Shown: positions 20,716 to 31,322, counted from the first letter of the stretch. The stretch: DNA of 64,000 nucleotides from Athripsodes cinereus (GCA_947579605.1 OX388305.1:35973542-36037541); one strand, 5' to 3'. Notes: generated from the sequence alone by a model not told the origin. Translations and numbers: made by a program.

Positions 20716-21100
20716 CTTCTGTAGGTGCCCTATCAGGTCCCCCCGACGTTGGCGATCAATCTGGCATAGGCGTCTCGGTCCTGCGCTGTCTGGAATAACT
20801 CCTCCACACCTCTCATTCCAGTGCCAGTCCAATCTCGTATATTGCGCAGCCACGATGTCTGCCTTCTGCCATCCCCTCGACGTCCCTCTGTCTTGCCTGT
20901 CATAATAAAACGCAGAATGTGGTACTTTTCTCCACGCATTATATGACCCAGATATGAGATCTTGCGCACTTTCACATCCAACAGGAGTTCTCTGTCCATT
21001 CCAGCTCTTCTTAACACCTCTACATTTGTGACCCTATCGGTCCAATGAATACGAAGCATTCTTCTATGAAGCCACATTTCAAATGCCTCCAAGCGATGGA
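20716..21100 (-). mobile_element. LINE-D2 carboxy terminus, best-preserved copy
   Basis: A 119-codon minus-strand frame contains FEMWLHRRMLRIHWTDRVTN, then VRKISYLGHIMRGEKYHILR, GKTEGRRGDGRRQTSWLRNI and RDAYARLIANVGGT before the stop at 20733. A few bases separate the stop from a GAA-type tail (CTTCTTC at 20704). This very short 3' untranslated region with a trinucleotide tail is characteristic of RTE-clade LINEs. No reverse transcriptase core remains. Confidence 0.8.
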
Positions 21101-21214
21101 TAAAGAAGAATAAAATAAGCGAAGCGAAGAATAAAATAAATAAATATATTTTTTACATTTTTTTTACTCTGACGTTTTAGTCCAGACTTATCGACATTTT
21201 CAAGAGTAGGTACT

Positions 21215-21440
21215 CACTTTTTTAATTCCGATGGCCGAACAGCCCTTGAAGGACCTTTGCCTCCGAAATAATAGATCACCAAGCTTTTCTATCCTGAGCA
21301 ATGGACTGCCAGTCGTCTTTAGGATTGAGCCCCTCTAGATCTCGGTTGATGTTATCTAACAATCTTTGTCATGATCTGCCTAACTGTCTTCTGCCCTCGG
21401 GTATACCCTGCAGAATACCTTTAGTCGCCCTCAACTAATG
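21215..21440 (-). mobile_element. LINE-Q carboxy-terminal fragment, decayed
   Basis: The plus-strand text CCGATGGCCGAACAGCCCTT, GATCTCGGTTGATGTTATCT and CTCGGGTATACCCTGCAGAA is the antisense of the LINE end whose frame is open at 60718-61080. Confidence 0.7.
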
Positions 21441-21983
21441 ATAAATGTTAAAAAGTGCTATAGTTTAGATTATGCCGGGGGGCAGGAGAGAGAATAAAAG
21501 ATAATTATAGATTTTAGCCATTTTATCGTGGAAAAGTTGAATGACTATAATATAATATAATAAGTAATATATCTAGATATTATGTGTATCGACGTAATTG
21601 ACATAATGAGCTATAATATTATTATATCACTATTGGATTAATATTATTATTTATATCCAGTTCCTTGATTTTTACATAGAGTTAAGAGTCGTTAAGTTGG
21701 TAGTTCTGAGTGAGTAATCATACTATTCAGTAACGACCAGATAATAAAATAACTCATAGATTATAATAATCCACAATACATGGGCTACCTACTGACAATA
21801 TTTCATATTGTGATTGTCATAACTCGATTGTGAGATAAGTTATGATGCGTAGCTCAAAGTTGATATTTCTACTACCGGTATATTGCATCGACATAGTTCA
21901 ACACGAAGGCTAACTGATCTACTGCCAAATAACAAATCATGCGTAACATGATGTATTTATGAAGTATTTTCAGAATTTGTATT

Positions 21984-22262
21984 TTGATTTATATACTGAG
22001 ATCTAGATACACAGCTGCCCCGGCTCATGTGAGCAGAATCAACTTATTGGAGTCTCCAAGGTGTTCTTGCGGAGTAGATGTGAGGGATCTTAATCATATC
22101 GAGTTCAAGTGTGAATTGCTGAAGAATAGAATTGAATTTATCCGGAAACTTCTGAAGAGAAGGGTCACCTTCTCCACGGGCTTGCCAAGTATTTTGTGTG
22201 ATCATGGGTTAATTAATATAACCAAAATACGTCCTAGACAAAAACGAGTCTTATTAAGATAA
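21984..22262 (+). mobile_element. LINE-R carboxy terminus with C-x-C...H...C motif
   Basis: A 92-codon frame reads LRSRYTAAPAHVSRINLLES, PRCSCGVDVRDLNHIEFKCE, then a basic tail ending RPRQKRVLLR. R.GHY..P.....I....S..C.CG....L.HI...C is the end of Jockey/I/R1-group LINE open frame 2. The GH of that motif is replaced here by SR. Confidence 0.65.
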
Positions 22263-23097
22263 CAAATGACTTACTAAAGACCATGAATACCTACATTAGG
22301 TAGTCTCAAGGTTCATAATTTGATTAAATACCTATACTCAGTTAAAAGTAAAAACAATAAAGCAACTATTAGGAATGTAATATTTCATATGACATTTTTT
22401 CAACTGATTAGCCTTGGAATATTCGGGATATGATTCATGACCATACCATACATACATACTTAGTGGGTTAATGAATAATAAAATACGACTTCACTGCGTA
22501 CACTCGACTTACATACTTATCAATTGTTACGGACAGGTCGCGGTACCAGTAATCATTCACAAACATTATTAGATGTGTAACTATGGTAGTTACAACTTTT
22601 ACACTTCACGATGCTGTACACCTTGCATATTAAAGTTACTTATGTACAGCTATCAATTATCCGTGTTATTGGGTATTGTTTTGGCCAATTCTCAAGAGAT
22701 CACGATTCTCAGAAACAAGTTTGGAGTTATTAATTGAGACCAATGCTGGTAGCCTTTACGTCGTAAAATAATAACATAGTTTTCATAGCAACTAATTATT
22801 TTTTCTTAAGTTTAGAATATTTGCTACTTTTTTACAGTGATATGTTACAACTAGATTCGCAATGTCATACAAATATTCTCTAAAAATGTGTACCCACCCT
22901 TCGAGGTACAATACCTGAGTAATATATATTCATCTCTATATATATATGTAATAATCCCCATGCTCATATTGTCTATCTCTTGTTATCTACAAACAATTTA
23001 TATGTGTGTCGTTTTTTTTTCAAACTGACAATGGGTATTGTCGAACTTCAGCAAGTACTGCAAGTAGCATTGTTTAAAAAGGTGTATTACTTTTGTA
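22263..23097. other. Unassigned AT-rich sequence
   Basis: ACTTCACTGCGTACACTCG at about 22490 resembles a string near 2020-2040 (repeat M flank). Otherwise no feature is seen. Confidence 0.3.
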
Positions 23098-23447
23098 CCC
23101 ACTATCGCATGCTTAAGATCCATTGGTCGGAGCACGTCGAAAACGAAGAAGTATTAACCAGGGTAGGCGAAAAAAGGCAACTCCTTAAGAGAATCAGCCA
23201 ACAACGAGCTAACTGGATTGGCCACAACATCAGGCACCCAGGACTACTCATAGCCATCGCGGAGGGTAAGACCGAGGGGACAAATGGTAGAGGCCGACCA
23301 AGAGACGCATATATGGACCAACTGAAGAGTGATATGAACTGTGGCTCATACGTAGAGCTGAAAAGACTGGCGGAGAATAGAGACGAATGGAGAAGAAAAA
23401 CCAAACTCGTTGCAGACCAATCCAATGGATTGTAACTCATTATATAT
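23098..23447 (+). mobile_element. LINE-D carboxy terminus, open frame
   Basis: The frame from 23105 reads MLKIHWSEHVENEEVLTRVG, EKRQLLKRISQQRANWIGHN, RGRPRDAYMDQLKSDMN and ends VADQSNGL with stop at 23433-23435. It is nearly identical to the last third of 62150-63064. The frame opens into unrelated upstream sequence at about 23098, so it is a 5' truncation rather than a real amino terminus. Confidence 0.8.
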
Positions 23448-24020
23448 ATACCCACTATCGACATATTCCATATCAATAACAACATTCTTTTTACAAATTA
23501 CAATTATGTTCCCTAGATTTGTTGGCAAATTTCAAACTTGATGAAGTGCTCGCTATCTCAAAACGTTCATCAAAAAGTCAAACCATTTCTATGTTATCAT
23601 TTAAGCACAATGCGACATTTTTACTTGATGACATTTAATCTTACGACATTGAGACGACAAGCTACCACGAAGTTATAAACAAACTAAATAAAATTTGCGG
23701 CGCCAAGGACCGCAACGAGATTTTATTGATGGTACATGTTTGAGCTTCATATTGCAAATCTAGGTATAACATATCACTGCTTTTTATTGTTTTACTGGAT
23801 TTAGGCACAAGGTGCAGATGACAAAACCTATCAGACATTTCGATTGGAGAGCTATTTTTACACGGCTCTCCAATATATCCAATAAGAGTCTTTGACTCCT
23901 GAGATATCTAGGTGTGTGTAGGGTCCTTTCAATATTCAATAAGCCAAAAACCAATCAATATAAGTGTAATTTATTGATATTTTTAATTTAATCCGTAACT
24001 TTTTGCGTATTTTCCATTAT
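23448..24020. other. Unassigned sequence
   Basis: A small hairpin GGAGAGCTATTTTTACACGG-CTCTCC lies near 23847-23870. No family is recognised. Confidence 0.3.
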
Positions 24021-24194
24021 GGTATGAAGTAAACACTTAACTTTTTTTATAAATACACACTATATTTTATAAATGAGTAGACAATTGTTTCGTCTCAGTA
24101 TTGATAATGTCTTGGTAAAAGACGAAACAATTGTCTACTCATTTATAAAATATAGTGTGTATTTATAAAAAAAAGTTAAGCGTTTACTTCACAC
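24021..24194 (+). repeat. Foldback with hammerhead-like arms
   Basis: Arms of about 75 bases (GGTATGAAGTAAACACTTAA... and its mirror ending GTTTACTTCACACC) form a near-perfect palindrome. On the plus strand the centre reads AGTA, then TTGATAA (24101-24107, cf. CTGATGA), helix II GTCTT/AAGAC, GAAAC (24124-24128), AATT and GTC (24133-24135), then TACT pairing with AGTA. The order and pairing are those of a hammerhead with a degenerate first core box. The opposite arm retains CTGA and GACGAAAC but has lost helix II. Confidence 0.55.
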
Positions 24195-24736
24195 CGTTAT
24201 TTATTGAATTATTAGGATATCATGGTTAGATGGAAGAAAATAATCACTTGGTAGTGATAATCTCGCCACTGCATAGCGTCCTTAGTATTTTAAATTTTAA
24301 TATTGTTTTGTTAACACTTTTATACTGTAAAATGATGATGTGCAAAATAAATTAATAAATAAATAGATATCTCTTTAAATCAATGGATATAATCTCTTTA
24401 AAAAGATCATTCAACAATATTTTTTTTAATAAAAGCAAAAGATTTCTAGAGCCTCAAGAGAAAATCATATCCGATGCATCATAAACAATATTGATGATAC
24501 TAATTTTGAGCTTTGTTTGAGTCTATGGTACAGGTACATATATTATATTTAATTTCCTGGTTAGGAAATCAGTTACACCGACTTCACCCATAAATCTTTT
24601 GAAATAGTTCAAGTGGAGAGTGGATAGGATTTTGTGAGCCCAGTTCTTACTACAGTATTTCAATTGGTTTATAATCAGCGAATGGAAATACGAGACTAAC
24701 ATTCATTTATCTACTGCTAAAATATTTTTTTATATA
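24195..24736. other. AT-rich spacer with a possible LINE tail
   Basis: GTAAAATGATGATGTGCAAA followed by AATAAATTAATAAATAAAT at about 24328-24364 looks like a LINE 3' end with a TAAA tail. The rest is unassigned. Confidence 0.35.
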
Positions 24737-24812
24737 CCATTACTATTATACAAGTGGGGTAACCAACAGACCAGCTGCATGTCATAAACATGCAAGCTGT
24801 CTTCTACTTTTT
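24737..24812 (-). mobile_element. SINE-B 3' end scrap
   Basis: TATACCATTACTATTATACA, AGTGGGGTAACCAACAGACC and AGCTGCATGTCATAAACATG match the antisense SINE-B tail. Confidence 0.65.
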
Positions 24813-25037
24813 CATATACTTGGAAAATTACAAAGTTTTCTTATATGCCATGTAAGGAATTATTGTTTTAGAAACCAAACAGTAATTTAATACATTTATC
24901 TATCACTGCATTTAGAATCACTATAAAAATGATTTAGAATTTGAACTGGTATGTTTTTAAAAACATCGGTGAATAAAAACATATCGCTTCGACAAAAAGC
25001 AGATACTTTTTATTACATTCTTGGTTATAAAACATAC

Positions 25038-25243
25038 CGTGGAGCACTTGGCAAGGAATTGGTCTTTAACTCATTTTCGTAAGTTTTCTAATGTGGTTTA
25101 AAAGGCGGTTGTTCGAAAAATAAAAATATTTTACATCATAAATTACTGATTTTTTGTTAGCATGGAGAGGACGGCTTTTATTTTGATTGCATGGGATTGG
25201 TCTGCTGGCTACCCCACTCGTGGGATATTTCGTGATGCTATAT
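25038..25243 (+). mobile_element. SINE-B, divergent full-length copy
   Basis: Starts CGTGGAGCACTTGGCAAGGA and runs through TTGTTCGAAAAATAAAAAT to GGCTACCCCACTCGTGGGAT and TTCGTGATGCTATA. The CCCAC...GTGGG hairpin near the 3' end is intact. Confidence 0.7.
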
Positions 25244-25320
25244 AAAATGGTAGTTTTAAACGTTCTGACATATTTTATCTACATAATTTGTGTTTATTTT
25301 GTAAATTTCGATATTAATTG

Positions 25321-25748
25321 TAAATGAAATAATAATTTGTAGAATTTTACTAAGAACTTATATTTCATTTACCTATAGTGAGTTTGAGTTTTTTCACAAC
25401 AATTAAGATCCGTAAACTTCATATTTTGGCCATATAATGACAGGAGAGAAATTTGCTATCCTACAACTGGTCATAAAAGGGAAGATTGAGGGCCGAAAAG
25501 GGGTTGGAAGAAAGCGGCTTTCCTAGCTTCAGAACCATTGGGAGTGGACCGGAATGCGAAGTATGGAGGAACTGTTTCGTATTGCTCAGGACAGAAAAGA
25601 TTTTTCCCAAGTGGTCGTCAACGTTGGTGGGACCCGACAAGACACGTAAAGAAGAAGAAAGTTTGACTAAGACGTAGCATGTAAAAACCTAGGTAATTGA
25701 AATATAAGTTCTTAGTAAAATTCTACAAATTATTGTTTCATTTAAAAT
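25321..25748. mobile_element. Element with ~55-bp terminal inverted repeats containing a LINE scrap
   Basis: AATGAAATAATAATTTGTAG with AATTTTACTAAGAACTTATA and TTTCATTTACCTA (25323-25376) is mirrored at 25690-25748. The interior is mostly the LINE-D2 fragment at 25440-25680. The mirror arms suggest a non-autonomous DNA transposon invaded by a LINE, or a foldback formed around it. No target duplication was found. Confidence 0.6.
25440..25680 (+). mobile_element. LINE-D2 carboxy-terminal fragment
   Basis: TGGTCATAAAAGGGAAGATT, GAGGGCCGAAAAGGGGTTGG, GAGTGGACCGGAATGCGAAG and the AACGTTGGTGGGACC end align with the GKxEGRRG...WTGxxxMRSxEELFxxAQDR...VVNVGGT pattern of 20716-21100. It ends in an AGAAGAAG tail. 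Frameshifts are present. Confidence 0.7.
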
Positions 25749-26984
25749 GACATTTAATTTGTACTTTTCATGTAGGCAAATCAAGTGTGGTCTACGTTTG
25801 GCGTTTCGTATATTTATTTGCATTGTCACAGGATAAAATAATAACGCTATTATAACAATACTTGGATGTATGTATTTATTATTTAGTTTGAAATAATGAA
25901 TACATTTCTAAATTGTACAAACACAAGTTATGTAAAAGCTAAATAAATTGATTATGTTCCATTAACAATGGCAGGTCATAATATAGCAGTGGTGGTTGTG
26001 TGTGAGAATAATATTACAGTATACCTAATGTGTACGTACTAGGGACTGCGTTGGATGTTTGTAAATGTCAATCAAATAGAGACGTTGCTAGTGTAATCAT
26101 CACTCAGTTCGTGGGACAGCCATTAGTATAGAATAATAATAATACACACTCGCGTTATTTATTGAACGTACATTCGTATTAGGTATTGTTGTAAACTTGT
26201 CGTGATTCAGGGTGATCCGGATTGTATTTAGTCATCCCGTTATGTAGTTCCATTGATGTTTCGCATTACGTACGTACTTATTACATTACTATTATGTACT
26301 TAGAGTACTTCTGCAAGAATAATAATTATTATCGTTATATTTGTTTTCCACAAATGTACTTTCACAAAAAAAAAATCAGCTCAAAAAATAGTACAGAAAA
26401 TTTTGTTGAAATAACTTTATTTCTCGAATATTTCAGGAGTCCAAGGACTCATTTATCCGTTTAGGTGACTATCTGCATTTTTAATTTGTACTAGATTATT
26501 TGTTGTATTATAATTTCTTTTTAGTTTGTACATTATACGATACTTTGAAAATTATCATATTGAAACATTTTATATATCTAATTATTGCAAAGACATTTAT
26601 TATCAAAATTATTTATCCTATCGTTTTGTTGTAAGTATATCATATTTTATAATTTTTCCCCCCAGTGTGCACAATGCAGTGCCTATTATATGTAGATATA
26701 ACAAGTACAGAAAATAAGAAAAATTATGGTACTTTCTGTATATTCTTAAATGTGGATTTTAAGAATTTTATCACCATTTGAAAAAGCAATTTTTGCACTT
26801 TGCCGCAAAAAGCTCTACCCATGGCGGAACAGTTCTGTGACGTCATCAGACCCTACAGACAGAACTACGAGTCAAATCAAGTCAAATGCGTGTCGATACA
26901 ATTTAGTGCCCAACGACGTCACAACGGGCTAATTCAATGATATGGCATTTGAAATTAATTAATATGGTATAAATAATATTTAAA
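25749..26984. other. Unassigned AT-rich sequence
   Basis: A GC-richer patch at about 26785-26930 contains two GACGTCA sites (GTGACGTCATCAGACCC and CGACGTCACAACGGG). It encodes nothing I recognise. No repeat family is seen elsewhere here. Confidence 0.3.
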
Positions 26985-27092
26985 TTTATTTACTTTATTT
27001 TTCACTATACATTATTTCATAAAAATATCAGTTATTCAATGTACAGAGGGCGAGTTTATCTCTAGAATGCGATGTCTTCCAACTATCTCGTA
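26985..27092 (-). mobile_element. LINE-I 3' end
   Basis: TTTTTCACTATACATTATTT, CAATGTACAGAGGGCGAGTT and GCGATGTCTTCCAACTA. Same orientation as 16920-17065 but shorter. Confidence 0.65.
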
Positions 27093-27159
27093 CTTTTTAT
27101 CGTACATGCATATGATGATGTTGATGATTCCGGATGATTTTATTTTGACGCCGTTTTAC

Positions 27160-27425
27160 AGTCCCTAAACCTTCTCACGGGCGACGGTGAAGAGTTCAGT
27201 TTTCAGTTTGCTTCTGAAGCTGGTGACAGTCTGACTCAATGGCATCGGTAGGCGATTCCACGTAACTGGTCCAACAACAACAAAGGCCCTCTCATAATAG
27301 AAGTTAGACTTACCGGCTCTAGTGGGCTCAGTAAGTCTATTCACGGCCAGTTCCGAAGAGCGCAGAGGTCTTCTAGTGGTTGAGTCGAGGGGACAAAGCT
27401 CTGTGAGGCACGATGGTGCCATATA
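27160..27425 (-). mobile_element. LINE-S carboxy-terminal fragment
   Basis: The minus strand reads MAPSCLTELCPLDSTTRRPL, RSSELAVNRLTEPTRAG, RAFVVVGPVTWNRLPMPLSQ and TSFRSKLKTELFTVA with a stop at 27165. RAF.V.GP..WN.LP.....SFR..LKT.LF is the common ending of several insect LINE proteins. The frame is open over the preserved segment. Confidence 0.7.
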
Positions 27426-27867
27426 TCCACAAATATATTTAAATTTAAATGATAACAAATATTATCCAATGATCATAATAATTAATGTAAGTTCACCTGT
27501 GCAGGTATTTATTACAATCATACGAGAGGTAGTATTACTTTCTAATTGCCATCTTAATAAAGCTGATTACTATTGTACAGTTGTTCAATGAAGCTATAAA
27601 ACTTGTTCTAATGTGATGAATGGGAAGCTGTTGGTACGTGTACGATTACATATAAATTATGAATATAAGTCAGGGTATAGTAATATCATAGTCAGACTTA
27701 TATTAACTATTAAAATGATTGATATTTTGCTGAAGATTTGATGCTAATCTCTTACAATTTTATATTACTTGAAGTTTACTTACTAATGGCCGTGTAATGT
27801 GGCTCAGATAATTAATTATACCGAATTGAATGTATTGAATTTTGTTGGTATTGATTTTGTAAAATCC

Positions 27868-27990
27868 ATTTTTTTTTAAAAAGATATATCTGGGTTTTGT
27901 TATAAACCCAAATACAACCTTATTCACCTTTCACAGTAAGCTTGTGTCGTGAAAGGGCAGTTTGCCGGCACCTGGGATCGAACCCCGGAC
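27868..27990 (-). mobile_element. SINE-C, 5'-truncated
   Basis: TTTAAAAAGATATATCTGGG, AACCCAAATACAACCTTATT, CACCTTTCACAGTAAGC and GGCACCTGGGATCGAACC are the antisense of 55853-56018, including its box B. The head beyond box B is lost. The 446-bp foldback starts four bases further on. Confidence 0.8.
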
Positions 27991-27994
27991 ATTA

Positions 27995-28440
27995 ATTTAA
28001 TCAAATTAAATATTTAATTGTGACGAACATTTACAGTGATTGCTCTTCAAAAAGAAAAAAGAAATTATAGATAGGCATATAAATAAATTAATAAATAGTT
28101 ATTTAACAAGGAATACATTTAGTCAAATAAATAATATATTATTATGTGGTTTTACACGTAGGTACTTTATTTAAAGTGACTCAAGTTTCGACATGTAATG
28201 TCTTTTTCTAATGGAGTTCTAATGGAGTTTGAAAATAACATTACATGTCGAATTTTGAGTCACTTTATATAAAGGACACGTAAAACCATTTAATAATATA
28301 TTATTTATTTGATTAAATGTATTCCTTGTTACATAACAATTTGCTAATTTATCTATATGCCAATATATAATTATTTATTTCTTTTTGAAGAGCAATCACT
28401 GAGAATATTCGTCAGATTTAAATATTTAATTTGATTAAAT
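27995..28440. mobile_element. 446-bp foldback (long terminal inverted repeats)
   Basis: Ends ATTTAATCAAATTAAATATT and its exact mirror at 28421-28440. Arms of about 200 bases (GTGATTGCTCTTCAAAAAG, AACAAGGAATACATTTA, GGTTTTACACGT..., GTGACTCAA, CGACATGTAATGT) meet at a loop around 28200-28235. There is no coding capacity, as expected for a MITE-like or foldback element. No target duplication is obvious. Confidence 0.8.
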
Positions 28441-28607
28441 CAGAATACTTGGCTTTCACTTAAAGTGTTATATTTTTTCATAAGCTTTTCGAATTTCAAA
28501 TTCTGAATATGTCCATCTTCAGTGATAAATATTTAAAACCATATATATGTAATTTCGTTTTGATATTTCTGTAATAGTCTTAATAATCTTTTGTATTAAC
28601 CTAAGTA

Positions 28608-28842
28608 AACAATTGGTCTCCCACTCTTCTCCATAAGTTTTCGAGTGTCCTGTAAAAGGCAGGTGTTCGAAAAAATAAGACATTTTACATCTTAAATTCA
28701 GCGATGAGGTTTGCCACCCATCCTGAATGTCTTGATTTTATATTGGCACGGAGAAGACAGCTTGCATATTTTATATGCAGCTGGTCTGCTGGCTACCCCA
28801 CTTGTGTGATATGCCGTGATGGTATAGATAGAGAGATAGAGA
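28608..28842 (+). mobile_element. SINE-B, near full length
   Basis: AATTGGTCTCCCACTCTTCT, AAAAGGCAGGTGTTCGAAAA, TTTGCCACCCATCCTGAATG, ACCCCACTTGTGTGATATGC and CGTGATGGTATAG with a GATAGAGA tail. The first bases of the head are missing. Confidence 0.8.
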
Positions 28843-28854
28843 GAGGGAACAATT

Positions 28855-29050
28855 AGTACGTAGAAAATACGTAACTGTAAGCTAATTTTAAGTCATATTG
28901 TTAAAATAAAGAGCTGATGGACATTAACGGTTGTATTTAATTTTAGGAAGGATTTTGTCAAGGGGAGTCTTTCAGGCGAACCTTGAGCCATTCCTTAAAA
29001 AGAATTTGTGTGAAGAGTATGGATGACATTCCTGTAACATTCATTGATAA
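28855..29050 (+). repeat. Unclassified repeat M, copy 2
   Basis: AGTACGTAGAAAATACGTAA, GGACATTAACGGTTGTATTT and TTTTAGGAAGGATTTTGTCA align with 2160-2330. It follows a SINE-B copy by about a dozen bases. Confidence 0.5.
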
Positions 29051-29107
29051 GGGAGGATGCAACTTTTAATGAAATACTATTTTAAACAAAAAATTTAATG
29101 TATGTGA

Positions 29108-29335
29108 ATAATTTTTAAAATGAAACACGATATATAATAAATTATTCCACTATTGACTTTATTAATTTTTGCGAGCCGGCTTTCAAGAGCTTCCGCACTC
29201 ATCGTCAGATAAAAGTAAACCTTACTTTTGCTTGACGATTAGAGAGGAAGCTCTTGAAAGCCGGCTCGCAAAAATTGATAAAGTCAACAGTGGAATAACT
29301 ATATATAGGGTTTCATTTAAAATGTTATTAATATG
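29108..29335. mobile_element. Palindrome with hammerhead ribozyme folds in both arms
   Basis: The arms mirror each other over about 100 bases. Minus arm: CTGACGA (29202-29208), a GAG/CTC helix II, GAAA (29181-29184), AGC-CG-GCT helix III, cleavage-site C opposite 29173. Plus arm: TTTTGC, then TTGACGA (29232-29238), helix II AGAG/CTCT, GAAA (29256-29259), the same helix III, C at 29267, and GCAAAA, which closes helix I with TTTTGC. Each arm therefore has the complete hammerhead topology, with one defect apiece: weak helix I in the minus arm, C3 to U in the plus arm. Confidence 0.65.
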
Positions 29336-30057
29336 AACTTCCACCAAGAACAAATCAAACTTTTTTCAATGTATGTGAGTTATTGAGAAAATAACTCGCA
29401 TACAAACGCGAAATGTGTGTCGTAAATGAGTATCTATAGGAAATATTAAAATCTTATTACTTAGGTACATACTATACTTTATCTGAGAATTTCGTGTGTG
29501 ACAAATAAGGAAAGAATATTCATTACTTTACACTTTGTTACTTTATATTATTGTTCGTGTTGATAAAAAATGCATCGTGATGAAGAAAATGTTTCTGTTA
29601 AATACATTTCAAAACTATAGAAACATGAAGATTAGTAAGAGCGCATACTTATAACAAAATAATAAGTTAGGTTTAACAGAATGTACTTAATTCCGTGGAG
29701 AGATGCTATTATCAAAAATTTCTCTGCAATATTAGTTCTAGATCAATATTATGTTTGATTGTTAAAGTTATGCTCGTGCGTTCTGAATCAAAGCAAATAT
29801 ATTTTTTTGTATATTACCTACATAATTTATATTTTATTCAATACCTTTTTCATAATCTCTTACATCATGATTTTCCAGTATTAAGCATAAACTGTAAAGT
29901 AGCTACTCTCGATGTTGTTTACTGTAAAAATAATGAAGTGAAAAATTTGAGTGGAACATATTGCAAAATTTTCCATTCTAGATTTTTCTCGTTTTTTATG
30001 CATTTCTGTAATTGTTAATTAATATTTAAGTTTTATTTAGATAAATAAATAAAAATA
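29336..30057. other. Unassigned AT-rich sequence
   Basis: A 107-codon frame at 29695-30018 has no domain and a composition expected of AT-rich DNA. I do not regard it as a gene. Confidence 0.3.
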
Positions 30058-30312
30058 GTCATCATCATCGGACTCAACGCTCCTCTCGGGAGCACAGGGC
30101 AGAAACCAGTCTCCTCCATTCAGAGCGTCTCTGTGCCAATCGCGTCATCTCTTCCCACGATTCCGTGTGCTCTGATGTCGTTGTCATAAGAACGGTGTAT
30201 TGTGAAAGAGGGACGCCCGGGCCCTTGCGGACGGAAGAATAGTTCTCTTTTTGGACAACTATTATTGGGCATTTTCAGAACATGACCCAGCCAGGACCAT
30301 CGTCTCTCTTAA
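30058..30312 (-). mobile_element. LINE-F carboxy-terminal fragment, longest antisense copy
   Basis: CTCAACGCTCCTCTCGGGAG, CAGAGCGTCTCTGTGCCAAT, GAAAGAGGGACGCCCGGGCC and CAGAACATGACCCAGCCAGG cover nearly all of the LINE-F end. On the minus strand this is the segment from RWSWLGHVL to the stop. Confidence 0.75.
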
Positions 30313-30499
30313 ATAAAAATAGTACATACTTTTAATGAAAATAAATATCCATGCATATATTACACTTTCTACACAAATATTTGTTAGATAAACAGGTACC
30401 TACGTTCGTTTTTATTATTTTATATGTGTAGTTTATAACATAATCTGCTCATAAATACATATGTTTTAGGATTAAGTTACTAGTATTAACACAATATTT

Positions 30500-30582
30500 T
30501 AGGATGCGCCCTTGAAGTGGATTTATTCCACAAAACGGCGCATTATAAGTTGTCTATTATTATTATTATTATTATTATTACA
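30500..30582 (+). mobile_element. LINE-A 3' scrap with ATT microsatellite tail
   Basis: GATGCGCCCTTGAAGTGGAT, CCACAAAACGGCGCATTATA, then (ATT)n at about 30548-30581. Confidence 0.7.
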
Positions 30583-30979
30583 TAATACACATTTCTTCAT
30601 CCTGCGAAAGCTATCATGTTGACTTTACTCCGTATCATTGTGAGTATAGTACCTACCATATAATTGTTTTATGTCCATACCAACAAAGTAAGTAATGATA
30701 TGCATACATATAGTAGGAGAAGTATAATTGTTTTGAACAATGTGGCATGGTTTTTTAATACTAGTGTAGGTACACCTGGTTCATGAGATCGGGTCGTGAC
30801 CATTGTGGAGCTGCACGATAGCCAATTTGTTTGTTGCACGACTGACGAATTGTCCCTTGTGACTTTTCATGACACTTGACATGAACAACTAACCATCCAG
30901 TCTCCATCTTTCCATACCCATTAATCTTTTACGCTGCTCTCTCAACTGATCGACTTTCCTTGGATTTTTTTTAATATTA

Positions 30980-31322
30980 CTAGCTGAACCGGCAAACGTT
31001 GTTTTGTCATATAGATTATTTATTTGCCATATTATATCGACCGGAGTTGAAAATGATTGAATTACTAATATCGCTATTAAAAACTAGGGGTTGATAGTAG
31101 AAAGGTGAAAATTTAGGGCTGTATGTATTTTTTAATGCCCCACCATAAAAAAATAATAAATTAAAAAAATCGGTTTGGACCACCCTTAACTTTTAAGGGT
31201 ATGAAAAGTAAATAATTCTATTCTCAGACATACCCGATAAGCACAAAAAAATTATTAAAATAGGTCCAGCCGTTTCGGAGGAGTATGACAACAAACACCG
31301 TGACACGAAAATTTTATATATT
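30980..31322 (-). mobile_element. Non-autonomous Helitron
   Basis: On the minus strand the 3' end is ACGTTTGCCGGTTCAGCTAG, with CTAG at 30980-30983 followed by T. The 5' region is ATATAAAATTTTCGTGTCAC, near 31322, with the TC terminus mutated. CCGTTTCGGAGGAGTATGAC and AACACCGTGACACGA match 36255-36300. It belongs to the same family as 6682-6977. Confidence 0.75.

Noticed and set aside
22980..23104. Upstream part of the 151-codon frame as a real amino terminus
   Set aside because: Similarity to LINE-D begins at about 23098; the preceding codons are unrelated AT-rich DNA.
29695..30018. 107-codon open frame
   Set aside because: Cysteine, phenylalanine and tyrosine-rich composition expected of translated AT-rich DNA; no domain, no repeat match.
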